DNA of 64,000 bases from Chloranthus sessilifolius (taxonomy: Eukaryota; Streptophyta; Magnoliopsida; Chloranthales; Chloranthaceae), in the NCBI GenBank assembly GCA_021018995.1, contig JAJIZI010000022.1:62001-126000 (forward strand), read 5' to 3'. Within the stretch, counting starts at the first letter, position 1, and every line of letters begins with the position of its first letter. A program made the translations under genes and the position numbers. This document shows positions 1 through 10,097 of this stretch, piece by piece. The notes beneath the pieces are model-generated. The model saw only the letters and a program-made list of their open reading frames with translations. It was not told the DNA's origin and did not search any database.

Positions 1-40
1 CCATGCAATAAACGAAAGTAAAAAATTCTGAGTCGTTATA

Positions 41-80
41 TTCTCCCCCCCTTATAATATTTTCGTCCTTGAAAATTACG
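41..80 (-). other. Polypurine tract / 3' LTR junction 2 (duplicate)
   Basis: A second copy of the GGACGAAAA context with a seven-G run lies about 130 bp downstream (minus-strand sense) of the first. It is followed by TATAACGACTC. Two such junctions so close together imply nesting or a tandem duplication of the element 3' end. Confidence 0.5.
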
Positions 81-172
81 TGCCTACGGAGATGAGTTAA
101 GGGTACTTCTCTGCAATCTCAGCTTCTCATCAAAAGTCAATTATTCAACATAAAAAAATCAGGGTCGTTGCA

Positions 173-210
173 TCCTTCCCTCCTTAAACTTTTCGTCCTC
201 GAAAATGAGG
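173..210 (-). other. Polypurine tract / 3' LTR junction 1
   Basis: The minus strand shows TTTTCGAGGACGAAAAG followed by a purine run (AAGGAGGGAAGG) and then TGCAACGACCC. This is the conserved 3' context of Tekay/Del-type plant elements just before the 3' LTR. A related context occurs on the plus strand at 11888-11915. Confidence 0.55.
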
Positions 211-815
211 CATTGATTATAAACTAAAATCATCGTTTCTTTGTTAACCTCATCTGGAAAACTTTTATATTTTCGACACTTAATATTTGATATCCTCAAG
301 GTAGGGTCCTCCTCTCTTTATGATGGTGGTCGACTCTAATTTATTAATTTATAAAATAATCTGATTTAACGTCACCAATTTCTCCGAACTTGTGGTATGT
401 CAAATTTTAGTCGGATATTCACTTGATCAAATTATTGAAGTCGTTTCTAATATAACTTAGAATCTGCTATTCCTATAGTTGACATCTCAGATCATCTAAA
501 ATCCTAAACAGTCAAATCTTCAAGGATTTATTTATCTAATTGCCCCTCAATTTAGAAAAGCTTCATCCATTATTTTCCAATCCGTATAGATCATTTCTAA
601 TGTTTCTCACAAGTTCCTACCTATATAAGTCATTCATAAATAAATCTTTAAATACCAAATCAAACCGTAGGGTCTTCTATCATCAATGATCGAACTTTCT
701 TGAGCCTAGTAAGTCCTCAAAAATATAAAGTCTAGGGTCTATTAGAATCATCATAACCTCAATCAAAATATTGTACTTATATACCGCATACAATCCTCGA
801 GGAAGTAAAGCCCGA

Positions 816-827
816 GCTCTAATACCA
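816..827 (-). other. Primer-binding-site-like sequence (initiator tRNA-Met type)
   Basis: The minus strand reads TGGTATTAGAGC, one substitution from the usual plant iMet primer-binding site TGGTATCAGAGC. It lies three bases beyond an LTR end reading CGGGTCGTGACA. This sets the orientation of the leftmost element as minus. Confidence 0.6.
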
Positions 828-830
828 CTC

Positions 831-3160
831 TGTCACGACCCGAAATTCTATCCTATCCTGAGGGCCTAGAATTCCGAGTTATGACCCGCACATATCTCGG
901 ATATGCTAAGCGGACATACACCTAATCAGAGTTCTCGTGCAATAATGGTCCCACGAAATTCGTGAAATCCAACAAATAGGGTGGAATATAAATGCAATCA
1001 TAAATACTGAATAAGTGTGATAAAACCACAATCCACCAATAAAAAGTAAATCCAGTCGGAGACAGATTCGATCAAATAAACTATAAAATCCGTAATACTA
1101 GTATAAATAAAACTCAATACCAAATCCACAATGATCAGTAATCGGCACTCGAATCAAGATCAGCACCGTAGTCTTCCTGATAATCGGCAGCGTCGCCCTC
1201 CAAAGGCTCCTGGTACTCAACGCCCATGGGATCAATGAAATCAGCGTCGGCGAGATCTAGATGGCCGACGTCTACTCCACCAGCATAATCACCTGTAACT
1301 GTTAGATTATCGTGAGATGAGTTTACTCAGTCACGTAAACTCAGTGGGATACACCACCAATCCACCTCATACTACTCAGGTGCATTGTGGGTGCATCTTG
1401 TGAGTGATAAGCATAATATCTCAAAGCAAATAGCAGAAGAAAGAGAAAATTATATGCATATCGTGAAACTTATATCATATCATAAATGCAAGACCATAAT
1501 CTAGACACTAATATCCTAACGTACCTTATCATATCTCATAGCATATCATACCATGTCTTATTATCATTCTCACACATACGTCTGTACATCGCATGAGCAT
1601 AACTAATATACTCGTGAAATCCTAAATGACCTGTGCTAGAGTTGCTGCTCGAGCTACCATGGGAGGGTCGACAGTATCATACCACCATATCATAACGCCC
1701 TCGTGTCATACTCATACTCCATCATCCAGCCAATGGGGAGGCCTAATGGCCAAAGTCACTCATAACATACTCATACTCATAATTTATACTATCATATTTG
1801 AACTCAGGGTGATCGCCGTATATGCCACCGTCTACGAGGTTACACTGAATTCACACTCACCCGACTAAATCATGGGTCCCATTCCACCATGAGTTGTAAG
1901 GCATGTGAATACGGTGTATTTCTCGCTTCGATACCATCTCAGCGAATCACCACGCCCAAGCATAGGCATGATCTCATACACTCTCGTACTCAAGATCTAA
2001 CATATCCTAACTCGTATAAATTGATTAAGTTACAAATACAAAAGTATCACACATACAGAATGATTTACACTTAGATTTTGGTTATGTTTATATTTATATT
2101 TATTTACATATCATACCAATATAATTATAGAATAGGGTTATAAGTGTGATTTCGATAATCGTAAAGGTCAGAGTTCGGTTCCATAAAAGCATCGAAGTTC
2201 TAACACTTTGTGTTATCCAAGTGGTCGTATTGAAACGATGATATGACATATATATACAGGTTATTATAATTAAGTGCTCAATCAGAAAGATGATATAATT
2301 TAAAGTGAAGTGCATCACAACCATCGATCGAAAAGTGTAAGTGATTAATGTGCACTAAGTTTTGGTCGGGTAAATGTAGAATTTATAGTATAATTAAGGT
2401 CATCTGATCGGACGAGAATCGATTGATTAGTTTTGAAATTGATAAATCGGTCTTAATTGTATCATATAAATTATTTAACTTAGGTACAGATCAATCGCCT
2501 GATTTTTTGGTGTCAATCAGTTGAATTTAAAATATTTATATTATAGTGGTTTGATTATGTACAAAATCGATGGATTGATATTAAAGTGTCGACCGATCGA
2601 TGCATCACCCTAAGAGATTTTGAAACAAGGCTTTTATGTGCCTTTCTTGTGTCATTAAAGTAATAAGGTTTTCAAGTACCTTTGTTTGTGTAGAATATAA
2701 AAAAAAAACACGCATCCTTCATTATATAATATATTATTAAGTATATAATATAATTTAAAAGAGCACATATATTAATTATATATTAAAATAATAAGGTACA
2801 TGCGCCTTTATTATAACATAATATAAAGGTAATGATTATAATATGAAAGTGGTGGTTGTAAGCAAGATGTTTGACCCGAAGCGTTGACTTACTTTTATAG
2901 AGATATTTATTTTTAAAAAGAAATAAAGAGTTGTTAACAATTTCTTAATTTTAATTTGTTTTAAAGTAGTGTTATTTACACAGTTTTGGTAGGCAGTGAG
3001 CAAGGGCATCTGATGTCATTTCATGTATTCAAAATTAAATGGAATTGTTATATTCGTGGACTGTGTAGGGAGAAGTTGGTTGAATAGGACTTACAGTGGA
3101 ATGCCAGAGACTTTTCCTCATGATGGACATATTAGTAATTTTATTCTAAAGAATCTTTGT
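831..3160 (-). mobile_element. Minus-strand LTR of a Tekay/Del-type element
   Basis: The left edge at 831 is clear: plus-strand TGTCACGACCCG is the complement of an LTR end, next to the primer-binding site at 816-827. On the minus strand the last 500 bp resemble in layout the end of the plus-strand LTR further right, including an ACAGGTGATTATG-type motif (near 1290) and acidic-looking GAG/GAT-rich text. AT-rich sequence fills 2080-2990. The right edge is not defined: I see no matching TG start. About 3160 is chosen because the plus-strand LTR homology begins there. No gene is visible; the short ORFs here have no recognisable domain. Confidence 0.45.
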
Positions 3161-3166
3161 GTCAGA

Positions 3167-3295
3167 ACCACAGTTAAATTTGAATCAGAACCACAGTTAA
3201 ATTTGAATAAGAACCTCAGTTAACTTTTGAATCAGAACCTCAGCTAACTTTTGAATCAGAACCTCAGTTAACTTTGAATCAGAACTTTGAAAATC
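3167..3295. repeat. Minisatellite in the 5' LTR copy (about 23-bp units)
   Basis: There are five or six imperfect head-to-tail units of the type TTTGAATCAGAACCTCAG followed by TTAAC. The same array is present in the 3' LTR copy, so it belongs to the LTR rather than to local slippage after insertion. Confidence 0.8.
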
Positions 3296-4205
3296 AGTAT
3301 AAGATATGAATAAAAAGCTTGGATACGTGTTAGCATTTGCATTTGATTTTTGGTTCATACGTACGATGCCCTAGATTCCACCAACCGTGTTGACGGTAAA
3401 ATTTTGACGCAAGTTTCCCTCATAGCGTAGGGGCTTGTTGCATTTTCGAAATGGGTTCATGAACGACGATGGTCAATAGGGTCTTCCCATCAGTCACGTA
3501 GTCTGCTCTCATGCTATAGGAAATTTGGGAGATAAAATTAAGTTATAAATTTAAGACAAGAAGCATGCTAAATCAGAACATTGTGAATACTTTAGATTTT
3601 ATGATCAGTTTTTGACTCAGGATTAGAACTGGAGATTTAATTTGAAAAGCATCATTGAAAAACCATATTTGATCCGATTCCGTCTTTTGAAAACTTTTAC
3701 TTATAAGAAATGCAAATAGATCTGTCTTCCCTTATTGAGCTTGGTACATTAGCTCACCCTCGACTATACGTCACAGTCTTTGAGGCCGATTTGGGATCCG
3801 AGGATTTGGAGGATTGGATTATATTCGAGGAGGAATTAGACTTGCACGAGAGTTCTTCCCTTGACCTTTAGATCCGATTTTGGTATTTTATGTCCTAATA
3901 TTGTTGTGAATATTGGGCCCTAGGCCTTATTTTGTTCTTTTTGATATCACTCGAGGAACCACTATTGTGAACCTCTGTTTTAGGTGATCGGATTGGCCAT
4001 CACCGGGGGTTCTTTTTGGTTCCTCACAGTGATATATCTAATTTTGTTATTTGAAGCATTTGTTTTTGGATTAACTAAGTTGCCTTTGTCTTTAGACCTT
4101 TGTTTATGTTGTCGGCTTCTGTTTGTTACGGCTTATTGAGAAATCAATAAGTTGATGAACCGGCCTTTCCTATACCTTAGGGATTGGAAAAGTCGGGTCG
4201 TCACA
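3167..4205 (+). mobile_element. 5' LTR of chromovirus, truncated (last 1.04 kb only)
   Basis: This stretch aligns by eye with 13204-14253, the end of the 3' LTR. It ends GTCGGGTCGTCACA and is followed by the primer-binding site at 4208. Upstream of 3167 the similarity to the 3' LTR stops, so about 1.28 kb expected from the 3' LTR is missing or replaced. Differences between the copies cluster between 3760 and 3900, many at CTG/CAG positions. Confidence 0.75.
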
Positions 4206-4207
4206 GT

Positions 4208-4219
4208 TGGTATCAGAGC
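4208..4219 (+). other. Primer-binding site, initiator tRNA-Met
   Basis: TGGTATCAGAGC lies two bases after the LTR end at 4205. It is the standard minus-strand primer site of plant Tekay/Del and many other plant LTR elements, and it fixes the plus orientation of the element. Confidence 0.85.
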
Positions 4220-4319
4220 CAAGGCTCTAGGTTCATAGTCTTAGGACTAGGGGTTAGATTATTTCTAACAATTTATTACTGATCAATTGTTATTGTTTGT
4301 TTAACAATGACAGATCAGC

Positions 4320-5569
4320 ATGCCTCCACGGTTTAGAGGCAGAGGCCGAGGTATAGAGGGACCTCGTACAGCTCGTATTGAGGAGATTGATGAGGGCGTA
4401 GGCACCTCATATGGCAGAGGGCGAGTTGCTTCTGGCCCTAATGCAGAACCTTTGGGAGCTGCTAGGCAAGATAGAGGGAATGTGGACGAGGTGTTGGCAG
4501 CCTTGGCTACTAATATGGCCCAGCCAGACCATTAACATTGACCAGAGAGATGTCCTAGACATCACCAGAGGATTCGATGAGACCCCCAACATTCTCAGGG
4601 CAGACGGATCCTATGGAAGCCGAGGCATGGCTGGATGAGATAGAGAAGATATTTGAAGTGTTGCAGTGTACCGATGTTGAGAAAGTACGCTGGGCATCTT
4701 TCAAACTTTTGGGCGAGGCCAGCCCGTGGTGGAAGTCTGTTTCCAGAATGATAGAGTAGGACTACCCCAAGACTCCATGCACTTGGGCAGAGTTTGCGGA
4801 GACGTTCAACGATCAGCACTTTCCGAAGATCGTACGCAATCAATGGGAAGTCCAATTTATTGAATTAAAATAGAATGAGATGTCGGTGCGCGAGTACGGC
4901 GCTGAGTTTGATAGACTTTCCCGATTTGCACCCCTACATGTGGCCACTGAGCTGATGAGAGCTCAGAAATTTCAGAGAGGTTTGAGGCCTAACATTCAGG
5001 AGAGGGTGTCTATGTGGGAAATGGAGACGTATGCTGGCGTGATGTCCAAGGCCCTCATTGCAGAGGAAGATATTCAAAGACAGTACTTGAGGCGAGAGCA
5101 GGGTAATAAAAATAGGTTTGGCCAGGGACAGCAGAGTGCTTCAGAGCAGGTGAACAAAAAGCCGAGGTTCTCTAAACCTCCTCCCTACCCTAGTCAGCCA
5201 TCATATTCTAGACCAGCTGTTGCTTCAGGACCAGTGACGTCTTCCTATCAGAGACCTCAGAGTACGTCACCAGGACGACCTTTCAGAGCCGGGAGCACTA
5301 CTGCGAGTGGAGCTTCTGTGGCTCAGGGCTCGACAAGAGGATCAGCTGTTACTCCTGTTTCTACCCCAGTGTGTGCAAGATGTGGGAAACCACATAGGAT
5401 TGCGAACAGAGGAGATTGCAGTGCAGTTGGTCACATGATCAAGGATTGTCCTACTATTGAGAAAGGACGGACTACGATCTCTACGCGCAGGTCTCTCAAC
5501 CTACAGTTCAAGGTCGGGCTTATGCGGTGACTGCACAGGATGCCCAAACGTCGAATGACGTCATTCAAG
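4320..5569 (+). pseudogene. gag: Chromovirus gag (capsid/nucleocapsid), broken
   Basis: The first ATG at 4320 opens an Arg/Gly-rich N-terminus (MPPRFRGRGRG), usual for Tekay-type Gag. The capsid homology continues in another frame: PPTFSGQTDPMEAEAWL from about 4580, then SVREYGAEFDRLSRFAP from 4883, a retrotransposon Gag domain. A Pro/Ser/Gln-rich linker precedes a damaged zinc-knuckle region around 5370-5450: cysteines and GHMIKDC are present, but the CCHC spacing is not intact. Breaks seen are a frame change near 4540-4577, two in-frame TAG stops at 4757 and 4871, and a frame change between about 5400 and 5488. The reading frame after the last break runs to 5569, where an intron-like segment begins. 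Gag would form the cytoplasmic particle. Not functional as read. Confidence 0.85.
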
Positions 5570-5696
5570 GTATCATTAAAGTTGAGACGTCAATTATGCA
5601 TTGATTCAATTATTATTGTTTAAATCTACATACAAGTCAATTATGTTAAAACACATAGGAATCATTGCATATAATTAACAAACTTTTTAACTAAAG
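5570..5696 (+). other. Putative GT-AG intron between gag and protease
   Basis: This AT-rich 127-bp segment starts GTATCATT after CAAG and ends TTTTTAACTAAAG. Its length is not a multiple of three. Removing it joins the gag-side frame (ending ...SNDVIQ) to the protease-side frame (TLMMSSQDNV) through a split Gly codon, the usual Gly-Thr-Leu context before plant chromovirus proteases. The flanks are GC-richer. Splicing is inferred, not shown. Confidence 0.6.
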
Positions 5697-6300
5697 GTAC
5701 ACTTATGATGAGTAGTCAAGACAACGTGGATAAAATTGAAGCACGAGTACTTATAGACCCTGGGTCTACGCACTCGTTTATTACTCCTTCCTTCTCAGAG
5801 AAGTTGGGTATTATTCCCGAACCCCTTGCTTTCATTCTAGATGTCAAGGTTCCTACGGGGAGTTCGGTATGCACTGATACAGCATGTCAGTCAGTCATCG
5901 TGATGATTGATGAGCACGAGACATTGACCGACATGATTACGTTGAGCATGGAAGGGTTCGACGTCATTCTCGGAATGGATTGGTTGGCAGCTTATCACGC
6001 GAGCGTGGACTGTCTTCGGAAGATAGTGACCTTCCGACCGCCAAAGCGAAAATCCTTCCGATTCTGTGGAGTCAAATCCATGGTTGCGCCGTTGGTTTCA
6101 GCCATTAAAGCTGAGCGTATGATGAAGAATGGTTGTAGTGGGTATCTGGCCTATTTGCAAGATTCGACCGAGAAGAAGAACGACTTAGCTCTTATCAAGG
6201 TGGTCTGCGATTATCCTGATGTCTTTCCAGAGGACTTACCTGGATTACCACCTGACCGAGAGATTGAGTTCGCGATTGAGCTAGCGCCGCTCCATATCGG
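5697..6300 (+). pseudogene. Chromovirus aspartic protease and linker to RT
   Basis: The retropepsin-like domain has its active-site motif VLIDPGSTHSFI (about 5744-5780), with Asp then Pro-Gly-Ser, a variant common in Tekay-type elements. It continues to the conserved GMDWLAAYHASVDC (about 5974-6015). The domain would cleave the polyprotein in the particle. The linker carries the usual YPDVFPEDLPGLPP motif (about 6211-6250) before RT. Just after IELAP (about 6285) a short deletion of roughly 25 bp removes the usual link to the RT start and shifts frame, so the frame ends at 6319 while RT continues in another frame from about 6290. Confidence 0.8.
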
Positions 6301-7520
6301 ATGGCGCCTGCAGAGTTGAAAGAACTCAAGGAACAGCTTCAGGAGCTGTTAGACAAAGGCTTTATACGACCGAGTGTCTCTCCTTGGGGTGCACCGGTTC
6401 TATTTGTGAAAAAGAAGGATGGATCGATGCGTCTGTGTATCGATTATAGGCAGCTTAACAAGATGACGATTAAGAATCGTTATCCTCTTCCGCGGATAGA
6501 CGACTTGTTTGATCAATTGCAGGGTGCAAGGTTCTTTTCGAAAATTGATCTGAGGTCAGGCTATCACCAGCTCAAGATCAAGGCGGAAGATATATCCAAG
6601 ACTGCGTTCCGGACGCGTTATGGCCACTATGAGTTTCTAGTGATGCCATTTGGATTGAATCTTTGCATCTTTCATGGACCTGATGAACAGGGTGTTCAAA
6701 CCACATCTTGATAAATCTGTGGTAGTTTTCGTAGATGACATCCTCATCTATTCAAAAACCAGAGAGGAGCATGTACAGCATCTGAAGATGGCTCTTCAAA
6801 CACTCAGGGACCATCAGTTATATGCCAAACTCAGTAAGTGTGAGTTTTGGCTTGAGCAGGTTAGTTTCTTAGGCCACATAGTCTCTGAAGCGGGTATCTC
6901 AGTGGATCCTACAAAGATAGATTCTGTGGTGACATGGGAACAACCTACGACAGTTACAGAGGTCCGAAGTTTCCTTGGTTTGGCAGGGTACTATCGGCGA
7001 TTTGTCGAGGGTTTCTCAAAGATATCTGGTCCGCTTACACAGCTTACAAGAAAGAATGCAAAGTTCGATTGGACGGAGCAGTGTGAGCAGAGCTTTCAGG
7101 AGCTAAAGCGCCGCTTGACTACAGCACCGGTACTTGCTATACCTTCCGGTAGTGGAGGCTTCGCAGTATATAGTGATGCTTCCTATGGCGGATTAGGCTG
7201 TGCGCTTAATCAAAACGAGCGGGTCATTGCATATGGTTCTAGGCAGTTGAAGGACCATGAAAGAAACTATCCGACGCATGACTTAGAGCTAGCGGCGATT
7301 ATATTCGCTTTGAAGATCTGGCGACATTACCTTTACGGTGAAATCTTTGATATATTCACCGATCACAAGAGTCTCAAGTACCTCTCTTCCTCAAAAAGGA
7401 CTTGAATCTGCGGCGGCGACGATGGATGGAGTCCTTGAAGGACCACGATTGCTCGATCCAATACCGTCCGGGAAAAGCAAATGGCGTTGCTGATGCTCTT
7501 AGTAGGAGGTCTTGACCTGA
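6301..7520 (+). pseudogene. pol: Chromovirus reverse transcriptase and RNase H, broken
   Basis: RT begins with the conserved [20 protein letters not shown], then the [20 protein letters not shown] and DYRQLN motifs, and [13 protein letters not shown] frame break near 6660-6675 falls inside MPFGL...FMDLMNR. The catalytic FVDD is at about 6729-6740. RNase H follows with [32 protein letters not shown] and [10 protein letters not shown] (to about 7383). A single-base frame change around 7385-7400 ends the ORF, while the expected continuation ([20 protein letters not shown], then ADALSRR) is in another frame to about 7513. RT and RNase H would copy the RNA to DNA. The motifs are largely kept, so inactivation is by frame breaks rather than loss of catalytic residues. 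Confidence 0.88.
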
Positions 7521-8612
7521 TTGTCACATCTTGTTAGCGGATTCGAGAGATGGAAGCTTTTGGAGGATATGGCTTTGGGCGCTCAAGGTTCGATGTAAAA
7601 GGCTGGGGCATTGATGGCTACGCTTGTATTACGTCCTACACTCTTGAGAACATTGAAAGCTTGGATGACCGATGATGAGTTAATGGCAATCGAGACGAGA
7701 TGTCGAGAATGGCGATGAAAGGACTTCTCCATTGACGGATGGAACCTTGTTGTTTCGTGACCGGGTATGCGTCTGCGGAAGAGGCTCACAAATCCATGTA
7801 TGCCATACATCCTGGTAGCACCAAGATGTATCAGGACTTGATGAAGAGTTTTTGGTGGCGAGGTTTGAAAGCAGCGGCGTCGTGTGTGATCGCGGTGCTT
7901 GGTTTGTCAACAGGTTAAGGTTGATCATCAGAATCCAGCAGGGTTATTACAGCCTTTACCTGTGCTTGAATGGAAATGGGAAGCCATTTCGATGGACTTC
8001 ATCTTAGGTTTGCCAAAAACACTGAGGAAAAACAATGCCATCTGGGTCATTGTAGATCGACTAACCAAGTCTGCTCATTTCTTGCCATATAATACCACCT
8101 ATACAGCCAGTAGACTTGCAGAGTTATACCTGAAGGAGATTGTTAGACTGCATGGAATACCGGCTAGTATTGTGTCTGATCGAGACCCGTTGTTTACTTC
8201 ACATTTTTGGCAGAGATTTCAGGAGGGCATGGGTTCTCGTCTTGATTTTAGCTCAGCATTTCACCCACAGACGGATGGCCAGACTGAGCGAGTGAATCAG
8301 ATTATTGAGGACATGTTGAGAGCTTGCATGTTGGATTTTCACGGGTCATGGGACCAACACTTGCCTTTGATTGAGTTCGCCTACAATAATAGCTTTCAGG
8401 CTAGCATTGGTATGGCTCCGTTCGAGGCTTTATATGGACGGCGGTGTCGATCACCGTTGAACTGGGAAGAAGTGGGTGAGAAGCTCATTATTGGACCTGA
8501 GATAGTTGAGCGCACTACCGAGACGGTTCGATTGATACGCGAGCGACTACGAGTAGCTCAGAGTCGTCAGAAGAGCTACGCCGATCTCAAACGGAGACAC
8601 GTGGATTTTCAG
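7521..8612 (+). pseudogene. Chromovirus integrase zinc-binding and catalytic core, broken
   Basis: The HHCC zinc-binding part (about 7690-7915) is shattered over several frames; [20 protein letters not shown] and CQQVKVDHQ are recognisable. The catalytic core is open from 7899: first Asp in SMDFILGLPK, second in IVSDRDPLFTSHFW, and Glu in HPQTDGQTERVNQ, so the D,D-E set is present. It continues through SLPLIEFAYNN-like sequence and ALYGRRCRSPLNW. The core would insert the cDNA into the host genome. The frame runs to an intron-like segment at 8613. Confidence 0.85.
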
Positions 8613-8692
8613 GTAGTTTTAATATGTCAATGTGTATTTCTTCACTTGGTATACATTCCATGTGAAATTGGCACTAATGCTTGATTTTTCAG
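8613..8692 (+). other. Putative GT-AG intron in integrase
   Basis: This 80-bp AT-rich segment starts GTAGTTTTAAT directly after GATTTTCAG and ends CACTAATGCTTGATTTTTCAG. A plant-like branch-point sequence (CTAAT) lies about 18 bases before its end. It is not a multiple of three. Removing it joins ...RRHVDFQ to VGENVFVRISPTKG, the normal integrase order. A near-direct repeat (GATTTTCAGGT / GATTTTTCAGGT) flanks it, so a microhomology insertion is the alternative. Confidence 0.6.
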
Positions 8693-9112
8693 GTCGGCGA
8701 GAATGTCTTTGTTCGAATTTCGCCTACCAAGGGCGTTATGCGATTCGGAAGACGAGGGAAACTAAGTCCTCGATACGTTGGGCCTTTCGAGATATTAGGC
8801 CGAGTCGGAGAGGTTGCATATCGTGTGGCGTTACCGCCGCAATTATCTAGCATGCACAACGTTTTTCATGTGTCGATGCTGCGTCGATACATTCGTGACC
8901 CGACTCACGTGCTTGATTACCAACCCATCGAACTTCAGGATGGTTTGAAGGTGGTCGAAGACCCTATTTGCATTTTGGATCACAAGGAGCAGATCCTACG
9001 CACTAAAAGCATTCCTTTGGTTCTCGTGCAATGGCGGAATCATACACCGGAGGAAGCCACTTGGGAGCGTGAAGCTGAGCTCCGAGACCAATTTCCAAGC
9101 CTCTTTGTTTAA
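8693..9112 (+). pseudogene. Integrase C-terminus and chromodomain (last exon-like part of pol)
   Basis: VGENVFVRISPTKG followed by GRRGKLSPRYVGPFEILGRVG is the GPY/F module of chromovirus integrases. HNVFHVSMLRRYI precedes the chromodomain-like end ILDHKEQILRTKSIPLVLVQW with HTPEEATWERE, which fits a Tekay/Del-lineage chromodomain that targets heterochromatin. The frame is open to a TAA at 9110-9112. An ATG at 8681 lies inside the putative intron and is probably not used. The polypurine context usually found within about 50 bp of this stop is absent; it appears only at 11888. Confidence 0.85.
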
Positions 9113-10097
9113 ATTTTGAGAAATTGCGTGTTGCCAGTATGATCCTTGAAATTTTTTTATGTAATTACTGGTTATATAAATACTTTTGGCGAGATTTTGG
9201 GCGTTCCGATATACATTAAATTGTGCTTGTTATCAAACAATTTTGGGCCTTAGACAAAACCTAGTATGTTACACACTACTGGCCATGTGACATAAAATTG
9301 GCCTTGATACTGATATCATGGCCCTATCCATATATTTATATTATTTTATTTTGTAAATGATTATTAGTTTTGTTTTTGTGTTATGTTGTGGAAATCCTGA
9401 AAATTTTGCGAGCCCGACCAAACCCGGACTTGTTATTTCCTCATGGTAATGAGAAATAAATTGGCCAAAAGCTTACTTGGCCTATTCTTCAATTTTTCTA
9501 CGCCAAATTCCGGCTGTGGTACTGCAATCATAGACAATAAGGTGATGGGCATGAAATGGACTCAAAGAGGGTGCAATTAGACCCAAGGGCATGCTTGGGA
9601 TTTCAAAAATTTTGAAAAATTTTCATTAAAACAGTATCAGGAAATTCGACTGTCGAAATGCAAAATCGACCATCGAAATTTCTATCAGTTTTCAGGACAG
9701 ATTTCGGCCAAAAACAGAACTTAAATTGTTCTGGGAAAATCGACCAACGATTTTCAAATCGACCATCGATTTTCCAAATCGACCATCGAATTTGAAATCG
9801 ATGGTCGAATTTATCGATTTAAGTTTGGGGGGTTTAAACTTCTGGGCATTTCGGTTTTCAGTTTTGGGGGTTTTTCAGCTTAGGGTTTTAAGGGGTTTTG
9901 GCGATTTGGGGAGGAGCATCCATTTCGGCCGAATTTGGGGGCGAGATCCATTGCACATTGGACAAGGACCTTTGATTTTACCTTGTGGAACCCTGATTTG
10001 AACTTTTCAAGGTAATCTCCTCCCACAGCTACCTTATTTGGGAAATTTTATCCTCATTGTCTGTAGTTTTTATTTCTGTATATTTTATTTTGATTCA
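9113..10097 (+). other. Non-coding insert/leader between pol and the extra ORF
   Basis: No gene is visible. Sequence right after the pol stop (ATTTTGAGAAATT) matches the usual start of the 3' context, then departs at about 9125. The stretch 9640-9820 is rich in ATCGACCATCGA-type repeats in both orientations, also present in the 3' LTR at 12679-12867. The part from 9830 to 10097 (AGGGTTTTAAGGGG, GGGAGGAGCATCC) reads like a 5' untranslated leader for the ORF at 10098. It may be a diverged LTR/leader of a nested non-autonomous element. Confidence 0.4.
9640..9820. repeat. TCGACCATCGA / TCGATGGTCGA repeat cluster, copy 1
   Basis: About eight short units of the kind ATCGACCATCGATTTT occur, some inverted (TCGATGGTCGA). 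They lie head to tail and head to head, so the strand can fold locally. The same motif type recurs at 12679-12867. Confidence 0.7.

Larger units (their letters stand above)
1..830 (-). mobile_element. Interior and 3' junction of a compact non-autonomous LTR element (minus strand)
   Basis: Read on the minus strand, a primer-binding-site-like sequence at 816-827 is followed by about 600 bp without any coding ORF. Then comes the polypurine-tract context typical of plant Ty3/gypsy 3' ends (TTTTCGAGGACGAAAA, then TAAGGAGGGA; 173-210), and a putative LTR start TGCAACGACCC. A second such junction lies at 41-80. The absence of gag or pol between PBS and PPT suggests a non-autonomous derivative (LARD/TRIM-like) of a Tekay-type family. 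The far LTR runs off the window edge. The structure is inferred from motifs only. Confidence 0.5.

Noticed and set aside
1626-2074. Two short plus-strand ORFs in the left LTR
   Set aside because: No domain, His/Thr/Ser-rich composition following simple sequence, and antisense to the LTR they lie in.
3167-3295. CRISPR-like regularly repeated array
   Set aside because: Units are contiguous imperfect copies without unique spacers, and the context is a plant LTR.
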